64,000 bases of DNA from Pseudomonas chlororaphis. Its GTDB lineage: Bacteria > Pseudomonadota > Gammaproteobacteria > Pseudomonadales > Pseudomonadaceae. The position numbers were made by a program, and so were the translations under genes. The stretch lies in assembly GCF_003731765.1 (NCBI RefSeq), contig NZ_MOAL01000008.1, positions 124,001 through 188,000 of the forward strand, read 5' to 3'. The notes below the pieces were generated by a model. That model saw only the letters and a list, made by a program, of their open reading frames with translations. It ran no database searches and was not told where the DNA came from. The number at the start of each line of letters is the position of its first letter. Positions within the stretch are counted from its first letter, which is position 1. Of the stretch, positions 1 through 7,535 are shown one piece after another.

Positions 1-30
1 ACGCCATCGCCGGCAAGCCGGACCCAACAA
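1..30. repeat. REP half-element at window edge
   Basis: Contains ATCGCCGGCAAGCCGG, the right half of the REP unit found in the array at 5.85-6.38 kb. Its left half, if present, lies outside the window. It sits just past the stop of the SDR gene, the usual position for such repeats. Confidence 0.6.
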
Positions 31-42
31 AAGGCGATGACG

Positions 43-804
43 TTAGTCAGGCCAGCGCACAGTCAGGCCGCCGTCGATAATGATGCTCTGCCCGGTCAGG
101 TAGCTGGACTCGTCGCTGGTGAGAAAGCGCACCAGTGACGCCACTTCATCCGCACGCCCGACCCGTCCCAGGGGGATGGCCTTGGCCGCCTTGGCCAGGC
201 CCTCGGGGCCCAGGGAGTTTTGGCTGTCCAGGGATTGCGGGGTTTCGATCAACCCCGGAATCACCGCGTTGCAGCGAATCCCCTGCCCCGCCAGTTCCAC
301 CGCCAGCGAGCGGCACAGCCCGGGCACGCCGGCCTTGGCAGCGGCGTAGTGGGCATGGTCCTGCCAGCCATAGACACCGCCGGCAATCGACGAGATCGCC
401 ACCAGGGCACCGCCGTCCCCCATGTAGCGCACAGCCGCGCGGAAGGTGCGCATCACCCCGGTGAGGTCGACGTCGAGCATGGCGTTCCAGGCCTCGTCGG
501 TCATCTCCAGAAGCGGCGCACGGCGCAGCAAACCGGCATTGGCCACGGCGTAATCCAGGCGGCCGAAGGTGTTGAACGCCTGCTCGGCCAGGGCATCCAC
601 CGAACGCGTGTCGGTGACGTCCAACGGCAACATCAGGCACTGGCCGCCCACCGCTTCCACCAGGCTGCGGGTGGTTTGCGGATCATGGGGGTCGGCCGGG
701 AAATACCCGCCGGCCACCACCACGCCACGCTGGGCATAGGCCACAGCCAGGGCCTGGCCGATGCCGCTGGCGGCACCGGTAATCAAAGCAACTTTAAGGG
801 TCAT
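43..804 (-). CDS. Short-chain dehydrogenase/reductase (FabG-like SDR)
   Basis: A 253-residue classical SDR, a cytoplasmic NAD(P)-dependent oxidoreductase. The Rossmann motif TGAASGIG is at residues 9-16, NAG at 89-91, the catalytic Ser near 138-139 and YAAAK at 153-157. The C-terminal stretch YLTGQSIIIDGG is typical of the family. ATG at 804 is preferred over an upstream TTG because AAGGA lies 9 nt before it, whereas the TTG directly abuts that sequence. It begins 12 bases after the MFS stop and is the last gene of the amidase / CE4 / MFS / SDR operon. The substrate cannot be read from sequence. As an inference it oxidises or reduces a product of that pathway. Confidence 0.85.
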   Translation of the reverse strand: MTLKVALITGAASGIGQALAVAYAQRGVVVAGGYFPADPHDPQTTRSLVEAVGGQCLMLPLDVTDTRSVDALAEQAFNTFGRLDYAVANAGLLRRAPLLEMTDEAWNAMLDVDLTGVMRTFRAAVRYMGDGGALVAISSIAGGVYGWQDHAHYAAAKAGVPGLCRSLAVELAGQGIRCNAVIPGLIETPQSLDSQNSLGPEGLAKAAKAIPLGRVGRADEVASLVRFLTSDESSYLTGQSIIIDGGLTVRWPD

Positions 805-816
805 GACCGGCAATCC

Positions 817-2157
817 TTATTTCACGGTTTCAGGACGAACATGGCGGGCAGCGAACATCAAGGCGCCCGACAGGAAGCAAGGCAGCGCGCCGAAGTACAG
901 GGCCGACGTCTGCCAATCGCCACCGGCGGACAGCACCTGGGTGGCACCGAAACCGGCAACCACTGCGCCGATCGGACCCATGGCATGGATGATCGCGCCG
1001 CCGGTGGCGCGGATGCTGGTGGGGAAGCTTTCGCTGATAAAGAACAGCGCCGCCGAGTACGGGCCGATCAGGAAGAACAGGCCCAGGCTGTAGAGGCCAA
1101 CCACCATTGGCATATTGCTCGGGCCGTAAAGCATGCCGGCAAACGACAGGCCGCCAAGCATCCAGCCCAGGCCGATCACGTTGCGCCGGCCGATCTTGTC
1201 GCCCATCCAGCCGTGGCTCAGGTAACCGCAGTAACCCACCAGGTTGGAGAGCACCAGGATGATCAGCGAGTTCTCGAACGAAATGTGGTGCACGCTGACG
1301 ATCACCGACGTGCCGAGCACGCTGAACACCTGGATCGCCGCCCAGTTGAGCAGGATCGCCGCGCCAATCACCAGGGTCGCGCGCCGCGCCGGGCCACGGA
1401 AGGCCGCCGCCAGGCCGGCCTTGCTGTGTTCGTCGTAGTCCACGCCGTAGGTGGTGGCCACCGCTTGCGCTTCACTGACCGCGCCGCTTTTGCGCAGCTG
1501 GGTGATGCGCTGGTGAATCTGGAACTGCGGACTCTCCTTGAGCTTGCGCGCCATGATCGCGATGACGATCGCCGGGATCGCGGCAAAGATGAAACAGCCC
1601 TGCCAGCCGATGATCGGCAGCAGCACCGCGGTCAAGCCGGCGGCAATCAACGCACCGACCGGCCAGCCGCCCTGCACCAGGCTGTAGATGAAGCCCCGGC
1701 GCTTGGCCAATTTCGGGTCATCGGAGGCCGCGTACAGTTCGCTGAGGTAGGTGGCGTTGACTGTCTCCTCGGCGTAACCCAAACCGCCCAGGGAACGAAT
1801 CAGGATCAGCGGCGACTTGCCCCAGGCCCCGCCGATGGCGGTGAGCGCCGAGCAGATGGCCGAGCCGCTGACGGTGAAGATGATCCCCATGCGCCGGCCC
1901 AGCTTGTCCACCAACGGGCCGATGGCCAGGGCCACGACGGCGGTGCCGACCGCGACCCAGGTGGCGATTTCGGCCTGCTCGACCTCGCCCCAGCCGAAGT
2001 GCCGGCCGATTTCCGGCAGCAAGGTGCCAAACAGAATGAAGTCGTACACCGCAAACACCCAGGCGAAAAACGCGATCCAGGTGGCAAAGCGCACTTGGGC
2101 CGGGGTCAACTGCTGGGGTTTCCAGCCAGTCAGGTCAAGCTTGTTATAGATAGACAT
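817..2157 (-). CDS. MFS transporter (sugar/organic-acid type)
   Basis: A 446-residue major facilitator with about 12 membrane segments. The conserved loop 'LVDKLGRRMG' follows TM2 and 'WMGDKIGRRN' is the second-half equivalent. The start MSIYNKLDL is chosen because GAGG lies 8 nt upstream and the longer reading frame would overlap the preceding deacetylase gene. It lies 28 nt after the CE4 gene and 12 nt before the SDR, so it is almost certainly co-transcribed. Family resemblance is to sialic-acid or aromatic-acid type carriers, but the substrate is unknown. Context suggests uptake of the compound processed by the amidase and CE4 enzyme. Confidence 0.85.
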   Translation of the reverse strand: MSIYNKLDLTGWKPQQLTPAQVRFATWIAFFAWVFAVYDFILFGTLLPEIGRHFGWGEVEQAEIATWVAVGTAVVALAIGPLVDKLGRRMGIIFTVSGSAICSALTAIGGAWGKSPLILIRSLGGLGYAEETVNATYLSELYAASDDPKLAKRRGFIYSLVQGGWPVGALIAAGLTAVLLPIIGWQGCFIFAAIPAIVIAIMARKLKESPQFQIHQRITQLRKSGAVSEAQAVATTYGVDYDEHSKAGLAAAFRGPARRATLVIGAAILLNWAAIQVFSVLGTSVIVSVHHISFENSLIILVLSNLVGYCGYLSHGWMGDKIGRRNVIGLGWMLGGLSFAGMLYGPSNMPMVVGLYSLGLFFLIGPYSAALFFISESFPTSIRATGGAIIHAMGPIGAVVAGFGATQVLSAGGDWQTSALYFGALPCFLSGALMFAARHVRPETVK

Positions 2158-2185
2158 GAATCGCGCCTCGATAAGGTAGCGGTGA

Positions 2186-3067
2186 TCAGCGGTTACGGGG
2201 GGTACGGCGGATAAAGTCGTCGGCGATCTCGTCGAAGGTGACGAAGCGCACGCCGGCATGGCTCTGGATGTGCTCGATCAAGCGCTCGAGCATCAGCAGC
2301 ACTTGCGGACGGCCAGACACGTCGGGGTGGATGGTCATGGTGAACACCGCATGCTCGTGCTCGCGGTAGACCCAGTCGAACTGGTCGCGCCACATTTCTT
2401 CCAGGTGACGCGGGTTGACGAAACCGTGGCTGTTGGGGGCCTTCTTGATGAACATCATCGGCGGCAGGTCATCCAGGTACCAGTTGGCCGGGATCTCCAC
2501 CAGGTCGGTTTCCTGGCCACGCACCAGGGGTTTCATCCAGGTGTCGGGGTGCTGGCTGTAGTCGATCTTGGTCCAGCTGTCGCCGACCCGCACGTAGTAC
2601 GGGTGGAAGTCGTTGTGCATCAGGCTGTGGTCGTACTTGATGCCCTTTTTCAACAGCAGCTCGTTGGTCACCTTGCTGAATTCCCACCAGGGCGCGACGT
2701 AGCCGGTGGGGCGCTTGCCGGTGACCTGGGTGATCAGCTCGATGGATTTATCGAGGACGATTTCTTCCTGTTCGGCGGTCATCGCAATCGGGTTTTCGTG
2801 GCTGTAGCCATGCACGCCGATTTCATGCCCGGCATCGGCCACGGCCTTCATCTGCTCGGGGAAGGTTTCCATCGAGTGGCCCGGAATAAACCAGGTGGTG
2901 CGCAGGCCGTAACGCTCGAACAGCTTGAGCAGACGCGGCGCACCAATCTCGCCGGCGAACAGACCGCGGGAGATGTCGTCCGGGGAATCTTCACCGCCGT
3001 AGGAGCCGAGCCAGCCGGCCACGGCGTCCACGTCGACACCAAATGCACAAAGAATTTCTTTAGCCAT
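2186..3067 (-). CDS. CE4/NodB-fold hydrolase, probable cyclic imidase (CIH293-like)
   Basis: A 293-residue polysaccharide-deacetylase-fold (CE4) protein without signal peptide, hence cytoplasmic and unlikely to act on cell wall. The metal-site region is visible as Asp12/Asp14 in 'FGVDVDA' and the HGYSH motif at residues 86-90. The start at 3067 has GGAGG 6 nt upstream. From memory, the imidase of P. putida YZ-26 (CIH293) has exactly this length and belongs to this family, and PuuE allantoinase is another cytoplasmic relative. Imidase opens cyclic imides to half-amides, which would suit the amidase encoded 47 nt upstream. An allantoinase-like or true deacetylase role remains possible. The CE4 fold is certain; the substrate is inferred. 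Confidence 0.75.
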   Translation of the reverse strand: MAKEILCAFGVDVDAVAGWLGSYGGEDSPDDISRGLFAGEIGAPRLLKLFERYGLRTTWFIPGHSMETFPEQMKAVADAGHEIGVHGYSHENPIAMTAEQEEIVLDKSIELITQVTGKRPTGYVAPWWEFSKVTNELLLKKGIKYDHSLMHNDFHPYYVRVGDSWTKIDYSQHPDTWMKPLVRGQETDLVEIPANWYLDDLPPMMFIKKAPNSHGFVNPRHLEEMWRDQFDWVYREHEHAVFTMTIHPDVSGRPQVLLMLERLIEHIQSHAGVRFVTFDEIADDFIRRTPRNR

Positions 3068-3114
3068 GAGCGGCCTCCAGGGGTTACGTGTTGATGGAAA
3101 AAGTGTTCGGAAAC

Positions 3115-4476
3115 TCAATCGCGCAGCAGCGCGGCCTCCACTGACAGCGCAGCCCGCAGCGCGCGCGCGTCCTCGCCCTGAGGCAGGCTCAGCAGCAACC
3201 CGGTGGGCAAGCCATGGGCATCGCGGCCGCTGGGCAGGGCCACGCCGGGCATGTCGAGAAAACTGCCGGGCATGGTCAGGCGCAGGGTGGCCAGGTTGGT
3301 CCGGGCAAACAGCTCGTCGTTGTGCTCCAGGGGCGCCAATGGCGGCGCCACATGGGCCACGGTGGGCGTGATCAACAGCGCGCCGTCCAACTCGTCCTGC
3401 ACCCGCTGCTGCAACAGCAGGCGAGCCTCGTAGAGCTTGAGCAGTTGACTCGCGGGCATCTGCCGCGCGGCTTCCAGGCGCCGCCGTACCCGAGGATCCA
3501 GGCGCTGGGCCTCGGCACTGTCGAGCAACGGCTGGTGCAGGGCGAAGGCTTCCGCGGCGCCCAGCCAGCCATGGTCCTGAATCAATTGCAGGGTGGCCTG
3601 CAAGCTCGCCAGCGGCTGCAAGTCCAGCAGCGCCCCGGCGTCCCGCAGACGCTCGATGGCCTGCATCAGGTTGCCCCGCACCGCAGGCTCGACCCGCGGG
3701 TCGTCCAACAACGCGCTGTCGACCCGGAACCGTTGCCCCGCCAGGCTGCGCACCGGCGGCGCCTGGCGCGGGTCATGGCCATGCAGCAACTCATCGATCA
3801 ACCAGGCATCACGCACGCTGCGAGTCAGCGGGCCGAGGCTGTCGAGACTGTGGGCCAGAGGGAACACACCATCCCGGCTGTAGCGCCGCGAACTGCTGCG
3901 AAACCCCACCAGACCGTTAAAGGCCGCCGGGATGCGAATCGAACCGGCGGTGTCGGTCCCCATGGCGATCGGTACGATGCCGGTCGCCACCGCGACGGCG
4001 GAACCGGCCGACGAGCCACCGGGGATACGCGGCTGCGCGTCGCTGTGGGGGTTGATCGGGGTGCCGAAGTGCGGGTTCAGGCCCAACCCGGAATAGGCGA
4101 ACTCACTGAGGTTGGTCTTGCCCACACTGACCATTCCGGCCCGGCTCAAGCGCCCCACACAGTGAGCATCGAGCAGCGCCGGCGGCGCGTCACGGCGAAC
4201 CTCGGCGGCGGCGGTGGTGACACTGCCGGCGACGTCGAACAGGTCTTTCCAGGCCAGTGGCACGCCGTCGAACAGGCTCAGGGGCTGCCCATCGCGCCAG
4301 CGCGCAGCGGCGGCCTCGGCTTCGCGGCGGGCTCGGGTCGAACACAGGCTGATGAACACATGCTCGGACCGGGCGGCCTGCTCCAGTGCATGTTCCAGCA
4401 CCTGGACCGGGTCGCTGCGCCGTTCGGCAAAAGCACTGGCCAAAGCCGTGGCATCGAGCGATGGGTAAGGGTTCAT
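3115..4476 (-). CDS. Amidase-signature family hydrolase (possible half-amidase)
   Basis: A 453-residue amidase-signature enzyme. The Ser-cisSer-Lys triad is visible: Lys77 in 'AWKDLFDVAG', Ser155 in 'PGGSSAGSA' and Ser179 in 'DTAGSIR'. The start MNPYPS has GGAG 7 nt upstream. It is the first gene of the leftward operon and faces the divergent GntR-type regulator. Relatives include AtzF, GatA-like and half-amide hydrolases. If the next gene is an imidase, this enzyme would release ammonia from the resulting half-amide and yield a dicarboxylate. The family call is firm and the substrate is an inference from context. Confidence 0.87.
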   Translation of the reverse strand: MNPYPSLDATALASAFAERRSDPVQVLEHALEQAARSEHVFISLCSTRARREAEAAAARWRDGQPLSLFDGVPLAWKDLFDVAGSVTTAAAEVRRDAPPALLDAHCVGRLSRAGMVSVGKTNLSEFAYSGLGLNPHFGTPINPHSDAQPRIPGGSSAGSAVAVATGIVPIAMGTDTAGSIRIPAAFNGLVGFRSSSRRYSRDGVFPLAHSLDSLGPLTRSVRDAWLIDELLHGHDPRQAPPVRSLAGQRFRVDSALLDDPRVEPAVRGNLMQAIERLRDAGALLDLQPLASLQATLQLIQDHGWLGAAEAFALHQPLLDSAEAQRLDPRVRRRLEAARQMPASQLLKLYEARLLLQQRVQDELDGALLITPTVAHVAPPLAPLEHNDELFARTNLATLRLTMPGSFLDMPGVALPSGRDAHGLPTGLLLSLPQGEDARALRAALSVEAALLRD

Positions 4477-4513
4477 GGGGCAACTCCGGAAACCAATAAA
4501 ACGTATCAAATAT

Positions 4514-4529
4514 TAAAATGTACATTTTA
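4514..4529. promoter_or_regulatory. 16-bp palindromic operator before the amidase operon
   Basis: TAAAATGTACATTTTA is a perfect 16-bp palindrome 38 nt upstream of the amidase start. On the minus strand a -10-like TATAAA overlaps its edge, so a bound protein could block or position RNA polymerase. The divergent regulator is the obvious candidate ligand. Confidence 0.6.
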
Positions 4530-4703
4530 TACAGAGCAGAATCCGTGCCATAGATCGCGCCTCCGACTTCTTCAGCCAGGGCAAGACAGGACGGATTTGT
4601 TCAGGAATAGCGGGATAGAGAGGTTGAAGCAGGACGCCAGCAATGCAGCGAAAATCTGAGGGGTTCGTCAGAAAGGTCTGACTTGAAATAATGTATCTTT
4701 CAA

Positions 4704-4719
4704 TAAAAGGTACATTTTA
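4704..4719. promoter_or_regulatory. Second copy of the 16-bp operator before the GntR gene
   Basis: TAAAAGGTACATTTTA matches the palindrome at 4514-4529 at 15 of 16 positions. It lies 125 nt upstream of the regulator start and 175 nt (about 18 helical turns at 10 bp) from the end of the first copy. This arrangement suits autoregulation or looping. Apart from these two sites, the 367-bp intergenic stretch 4477-4843 shows no gene. Confidence 0.55.
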
Positions 4720-4843
4720 GTGCAGAAAGGTAACACTCCCGCGCCAGCAAGCCCCACGACAGGGCATGAAAACGTGGCCCGCAGTGACACCGGACAACTG
4801 TGAGAGAATCCCCGGCCACCGCCGAAAAGCCCCAGAGGAACCG

Positions 4844-5845
4844 ATGAAAGCAGTCTCAGCCGAGGACCCGCGCACCGCGTCGCGCTACGCGATGATCCGT
4901 CAGGTATTACGGGACGCGATCATCCAGGGCACCGCCCTGCAAGGCCTGGTCTTGCTGGAAGCGCCCCTGGCCGAGCTGTTCGGCACCAGCCGGGTACCGG
5001 TGCGCAAGGCCCTCAACCTGCTGCACGACGAAGGCCTGATCAGCCGTTTCGATGGCCGCGGTTACCTGATCAACCCAGAAGGCCTGGCCATTGAGCCGCT
5101 GCGCCTGCCTCTAAGCCATGCCCACCTGGGCCTGGACAGTGGCGACGAGCTGGTGGATACCCGGCCATTGGGGGAACGGATCTACGAAGAAATCGGCAGC
5201 GCGCTGTCGACCTGCATTGCCTTCGGCCATTACCGCCTCGACGAGCAGGCTGCCGCCGAGCATTACGGGGTCAGCCGCGCGGTGGTGCGCGAAGCGCTGA
5301 TGCGCCTGCGTGATCGTGGCCTGGTGGAAAAGGAACCGTACTCGCAGTGGCTGGCCGGGCCGCTGACCGCCCGCGAAGTCACCGAGGACTACGAACTGCG
5401 CGCCTGCCTGGAGCCCGAGGCGTTGCGCCAGAGCGCTCCGGGGCTGAGCCGCGAGGTGCTGGAGGCGATGCTGGAGCGGGTGAGCGAGGCGCAACAGGCC
5501 GAGCATTGCAGCCTGGAAGACATCGAACGGATCGAGGAAGACCTGCACCAGCACTGCCTGAGCGGCTTGCAGAACCGCAAGATGGCGGCACTGATTCGCC
5601 AGGCCCAGAGCCCGATGATCATCAGCCGGATTTTCTATCGCCTGCTGGGGATTGGCGCCGACCCGGCGATGCTCGCCGAGCACCGGCTGATCCTCGAACT
5701 GCTGTTGCACGGTGCCTTCGACGCCGCAGCGCTGAACCTCAAGGAACACCTGCAACGGGCGCGGCAACGAATGTTGCAGCGTCTGAAAGTGCTGTCCGTG
5801 GTCCCCGAACAAACCCTGCCCGCCTTCCTCAGCAAAATCAGCTAA
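4844..5845 (+). CDS. GntR-family regulator with two wHTH domains and one FCD domain
   Basis: A 333-residue transcription factor. The first winged helix spans about residues 13-77 ('SRVPVRKALNLLHDEGLI'). A second GntR winged helix spans about 109-175 ('YGVSRAVVREALMRL'). An all-helical FCD-type ligand domain follows from about 180 to 320, with the His-rich helices usual for metal or acid binding. The start at 4844 has AGAGG about 5 nt upstream; an upstream ATG at 4766 lacks a comparable site. Ordinary FadR-type regulators have one wHTH and about 230 residues, so the duplication is unusual. It is divergent from the amidase operon and probably controls it through the two palindromes between them. 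Confidence 0.85.
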   Translation: MKAVSAEDPRTASRYAMIRQVLRDAIIQGTALQGLVLLEAPLAELFGTSRVPVRKALNLLHDEGLISRFDGRGYLINPEGLAIEPLRLPLSHAHLGLDSGDELVDTRPLGERIYEEIGSALSTCIAFGHYRLDEQAAAEHYGVSRAVVREALMRLRDRGLVEKEPYSQWLAGPLTAREVTEDYELRACLEPEALRQSAPGLSREVLEAMLERVSEAQQAEHCSLEDIERIEEDLHQHCLSGLQNRKMAALIRQAQSPMIISRIFYRLLGIGADPAMLAEHRLILELLLHGAFDAAALNLKEHLQRARQRMLQRLKVLSVVPEQTLPAFLSKIS

Positions 5846-5850
5846 CCCCC

Positions 5851-6384
5851 CTGTAGGCGCTGGCTAGCCAGCGATAGCGCCCCCAAAGCAGCGCAAGGCT
5901 CAGGGCCGGATCGCCGGCGAGCCGGCTCCGACAAAAATACACTCGACAGCGTGTGCGGCCGTTTGCCTGTAGGAGCTGGCTTGCCAGCGATAGCGCCACC
6001 AAGAGCGGCGCCAGGCTCAGGGCCGGATCGCCGGCAAGCCGGCTCCTACAAAAATACACTCGACAGCGTGTGCGGCCGTTTGCCTGTAGGCGCTGGCTTG
6101 CCAGCGATAGCGCCACCAAGAGCGGCGCCAGGCTCAGGGCCGGATCGCCGGCAAGCCGGCTCCTACAAAAATACACTCGACAGCGTGTGCGGCCGTTTGC
6201 CTGTAGGCGCTGGCTTGCCAGCGATAGCGCCCGCAAGAGCGGCGCAAGGCTCAGGGCCGGCTCCGACAAAATACACTCGACAGCGTGTGCGGCCGTTTGC
6301 CTGTAGGAGCTGGCTTGCCAGCGATAGCGCCCCCAAGAGCGGCGCCAGGCTCAGGACCGGATCGCCGGCAAGCCGGCTCCTACG
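5851..6384. repeat. Tandem REP/BIME array, five units
   Basis: Five copies of a paired REP: a left half (CTGTAGGAGCTGGCTTGCCAGCGAT) and a right half (ATCGCCGGCAAGCCGGCTCC). The period measured from GTGTGCGGCC is 117, 117 and 100 bp, so the fourth unit carries a 17-bp deletion. Each unit can fold into a long hairpin. It lies between a rightward and a leftward gene, both ending into it, and may limit read-through or bind gyrase. The last unit supplies the stop codon of the next gene. Confidence 0.93.
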
Positions 6385-6688
6385 AAGGGGTGTGGCGGCG
6401 GACCAGGCTGAGGTCGGGGGCGCAGGTACGGCGTTGGGTGAGGTAGCGGGTGCAACTGACCCGCAGGAAGGAGGCGAAATTCACCACTTCGCCGCGGTAG
6501 TCCATGACCTCTTCATACAGCTTGGCAATCAACTGGTTGGTGGTCATGCCGTCCACGGCGGCGATCTCGCTGAGGATGTCCCAGAACTGGTTTTCCAGGC
6601 GCAAGGTGGTGACCACTCCACAGATACGCAGCGAACGAGAGCGGGACTCGTAGAGGATCGGGTCGGCTTTGACGTACAGCTCGCACAT
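6380..6688 (-). CDS. Ribbon-helix-helix domain protein
   Basis: A 102-residue protein. The central stretch 'TTLRLENQFWDILSEIAAVDGMTTNQLIAKLYEE' has the strand-helix-helix pattern of a large ribbon-helix-helix (RHH_4-type) fold, normally a DNA-binding dimer. GAGGA lies 7 nt before the ATG. It follows the DJ-1/PfpI gene by 15 nt and is probably co-transcribed with it. Its TAG stop is formed inside the last REP unit, so the C-terminus may have been reset by repeat insertion. No target can be named. Confidence 0.75.
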   Translation of the reverse strand: MCELYVKADPILYESRSRSLRICGVVTTLRLENQFWDILSEIAAVDGMTTNQLIAKLYEEVMDYRGEVVNFASFLRVSCTRYLTQRRTCAPDLSLVRRHTPS

Positions 6689-6703
6689 GGCGTGGTCCTC
6701 GTT

Positions 6704-7285
6704 TTACAGGGTGATCCGGGTGCCCAGCAGGCCCAGGAAACCCGCCAGCCAGCTAGGGTGCGCCGGCCAGGCCGGGGCGGTGGCCAGATTGCCTTGAACG
6801 TGGCCCTGCGTCACGGGGATATCAATGTAAGTGCCGCCGGCCAGTTTCACTTCCGGTGCACAGGCCGGATAGGCGCTGCATTCGCGGCCTTCGAGAATCC
6901 CGGCCGCCGCCAGCAGTTGCGCGCCGTGGCAAACGGCAGCGATTGGCTTGCCGGCCTGGTCAAAGGCTCGCACCAGTTGCAGGACTTTTTCATTCAGGCG
7001 CAGGTACTCCGGCGCACGCCCGCCCGGCACCAGCAAGGCGTCGTAATCCGCGGCCTCGACTTGGGCGAAGTCGAAGTTCAGGGCGAACAGATGGCCCGGT
7101 TTTTCGCTGTAGGTCTGGTCGCCCTCGAAGTCGTGGATCGCCGTGCGCACCGTCTGCCCGGCGCTCTTGTCGGGGCACACCGCATGCACCGTGTGGCCGA
7201 CCATCAACAGCGCCTGGAACGGCACCATCACTTCGTAGTCTTCGACGTAATCGCCAACCAGCATGAGAATCTTTTTCGCGGCCAT
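6704..7285 (-). CDS. DJ-1/PfpI family protein
   Basis: A 193-residue DJ-1/PfpI fold protein. The nucleophile elbow is 'AAVCHG' (Cys119, His120), and Glu15 in 'GDYVEDYE' is the conserved partner acid. 'LLVPGGRAPEYLR' matches the oxyanion region. Members act as glyoxalase-III, deglycase-like or chaperone proteins, and the exact activity cannot be read from sequence. AAAGGAG stands 8 nt before the ATG. It is the first gene of a two-gene leftward unit with the ribbon-helix-helix protein. Confidence 0.85.
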   Translation of the reverse strand: MAAKKILMLVGDYVEDYEVMVPFQALLMVGHTVHAVCPDKSAGQTVRTAIHDFEGDQTYSEKPGHLFALNFDFAQVEAADYDALLVPGGRAPEYLRLNEKVLQLVRAFDQAGKPIAAVCHGAQLLAAAGILEGRECSAYPACAPEVKLAGGTYIDIPVTQGHVQGNLATAPAWPAHPSWLAGFLGLLGTRITL

Positions 7286-7403
7286 GGAGTGGACTCCTTT
7301 CAGGGAAAGACGTGGGCGTCAGGAGTATTCAAAGTAGTCCTAAACCAGAGGGCCGGGTAATAGGGGGGTATTACAGGGGCAGCAGCAAGTGATGAGCTGC
7401 AAG

Positions 7404-7424
7404 CGGCAAGTGAACAGCTTGCCG
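7404..7424. repeat. Short inverted repeat upstream of EamA gene
   Basis: CGGCAAG and CTTGCCG flank a 7-nt loop, within a stretch of related AGCTGCAAGCGGCAAG-type words. Such short palindromes recur in fluorescent pseudomonad intergenic DNA. It lies between two divergent genes, so it is not a terminator. Confidence 0.4.
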
Positions 7425-7535
7425 ATACCGCCCAACTGTACCCCCAACTCTGTAACCAGCTGTAGCAGCGGCGCTGTGGGCCTTTATGGCTATATGACGC
7501 CACCTGCCCATTACGTCTCAATTGTGGTTGCCCTC

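Noticed and set aside
220..2214. 664-codon open frame on the plus strand
   Set aside because: It is antisense to the SDR and MFS genes, has no recognisable domain, and arises from the high-GC third-position bias of the true genes.
5851..6384. Possible CRISPR array
   Set aside because: The whole 117-bp unit repeats and contains inverted REP halves; there are no short identical repeats with unique spacers and no cas genes.
5951..7360. 469-codon open frame running through the REP array
   Set aside because: Its repetitive start is translated REP sequence and the rest is antisense to the ribbon-helix-helix and DJ-1/PfpI genes.
7430..7480. Repeated CTGTA words upstream of the EamA gene as MocR-type operators
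   Set aside because: The words are short and irregular, and no MocR regulator lies in the window.
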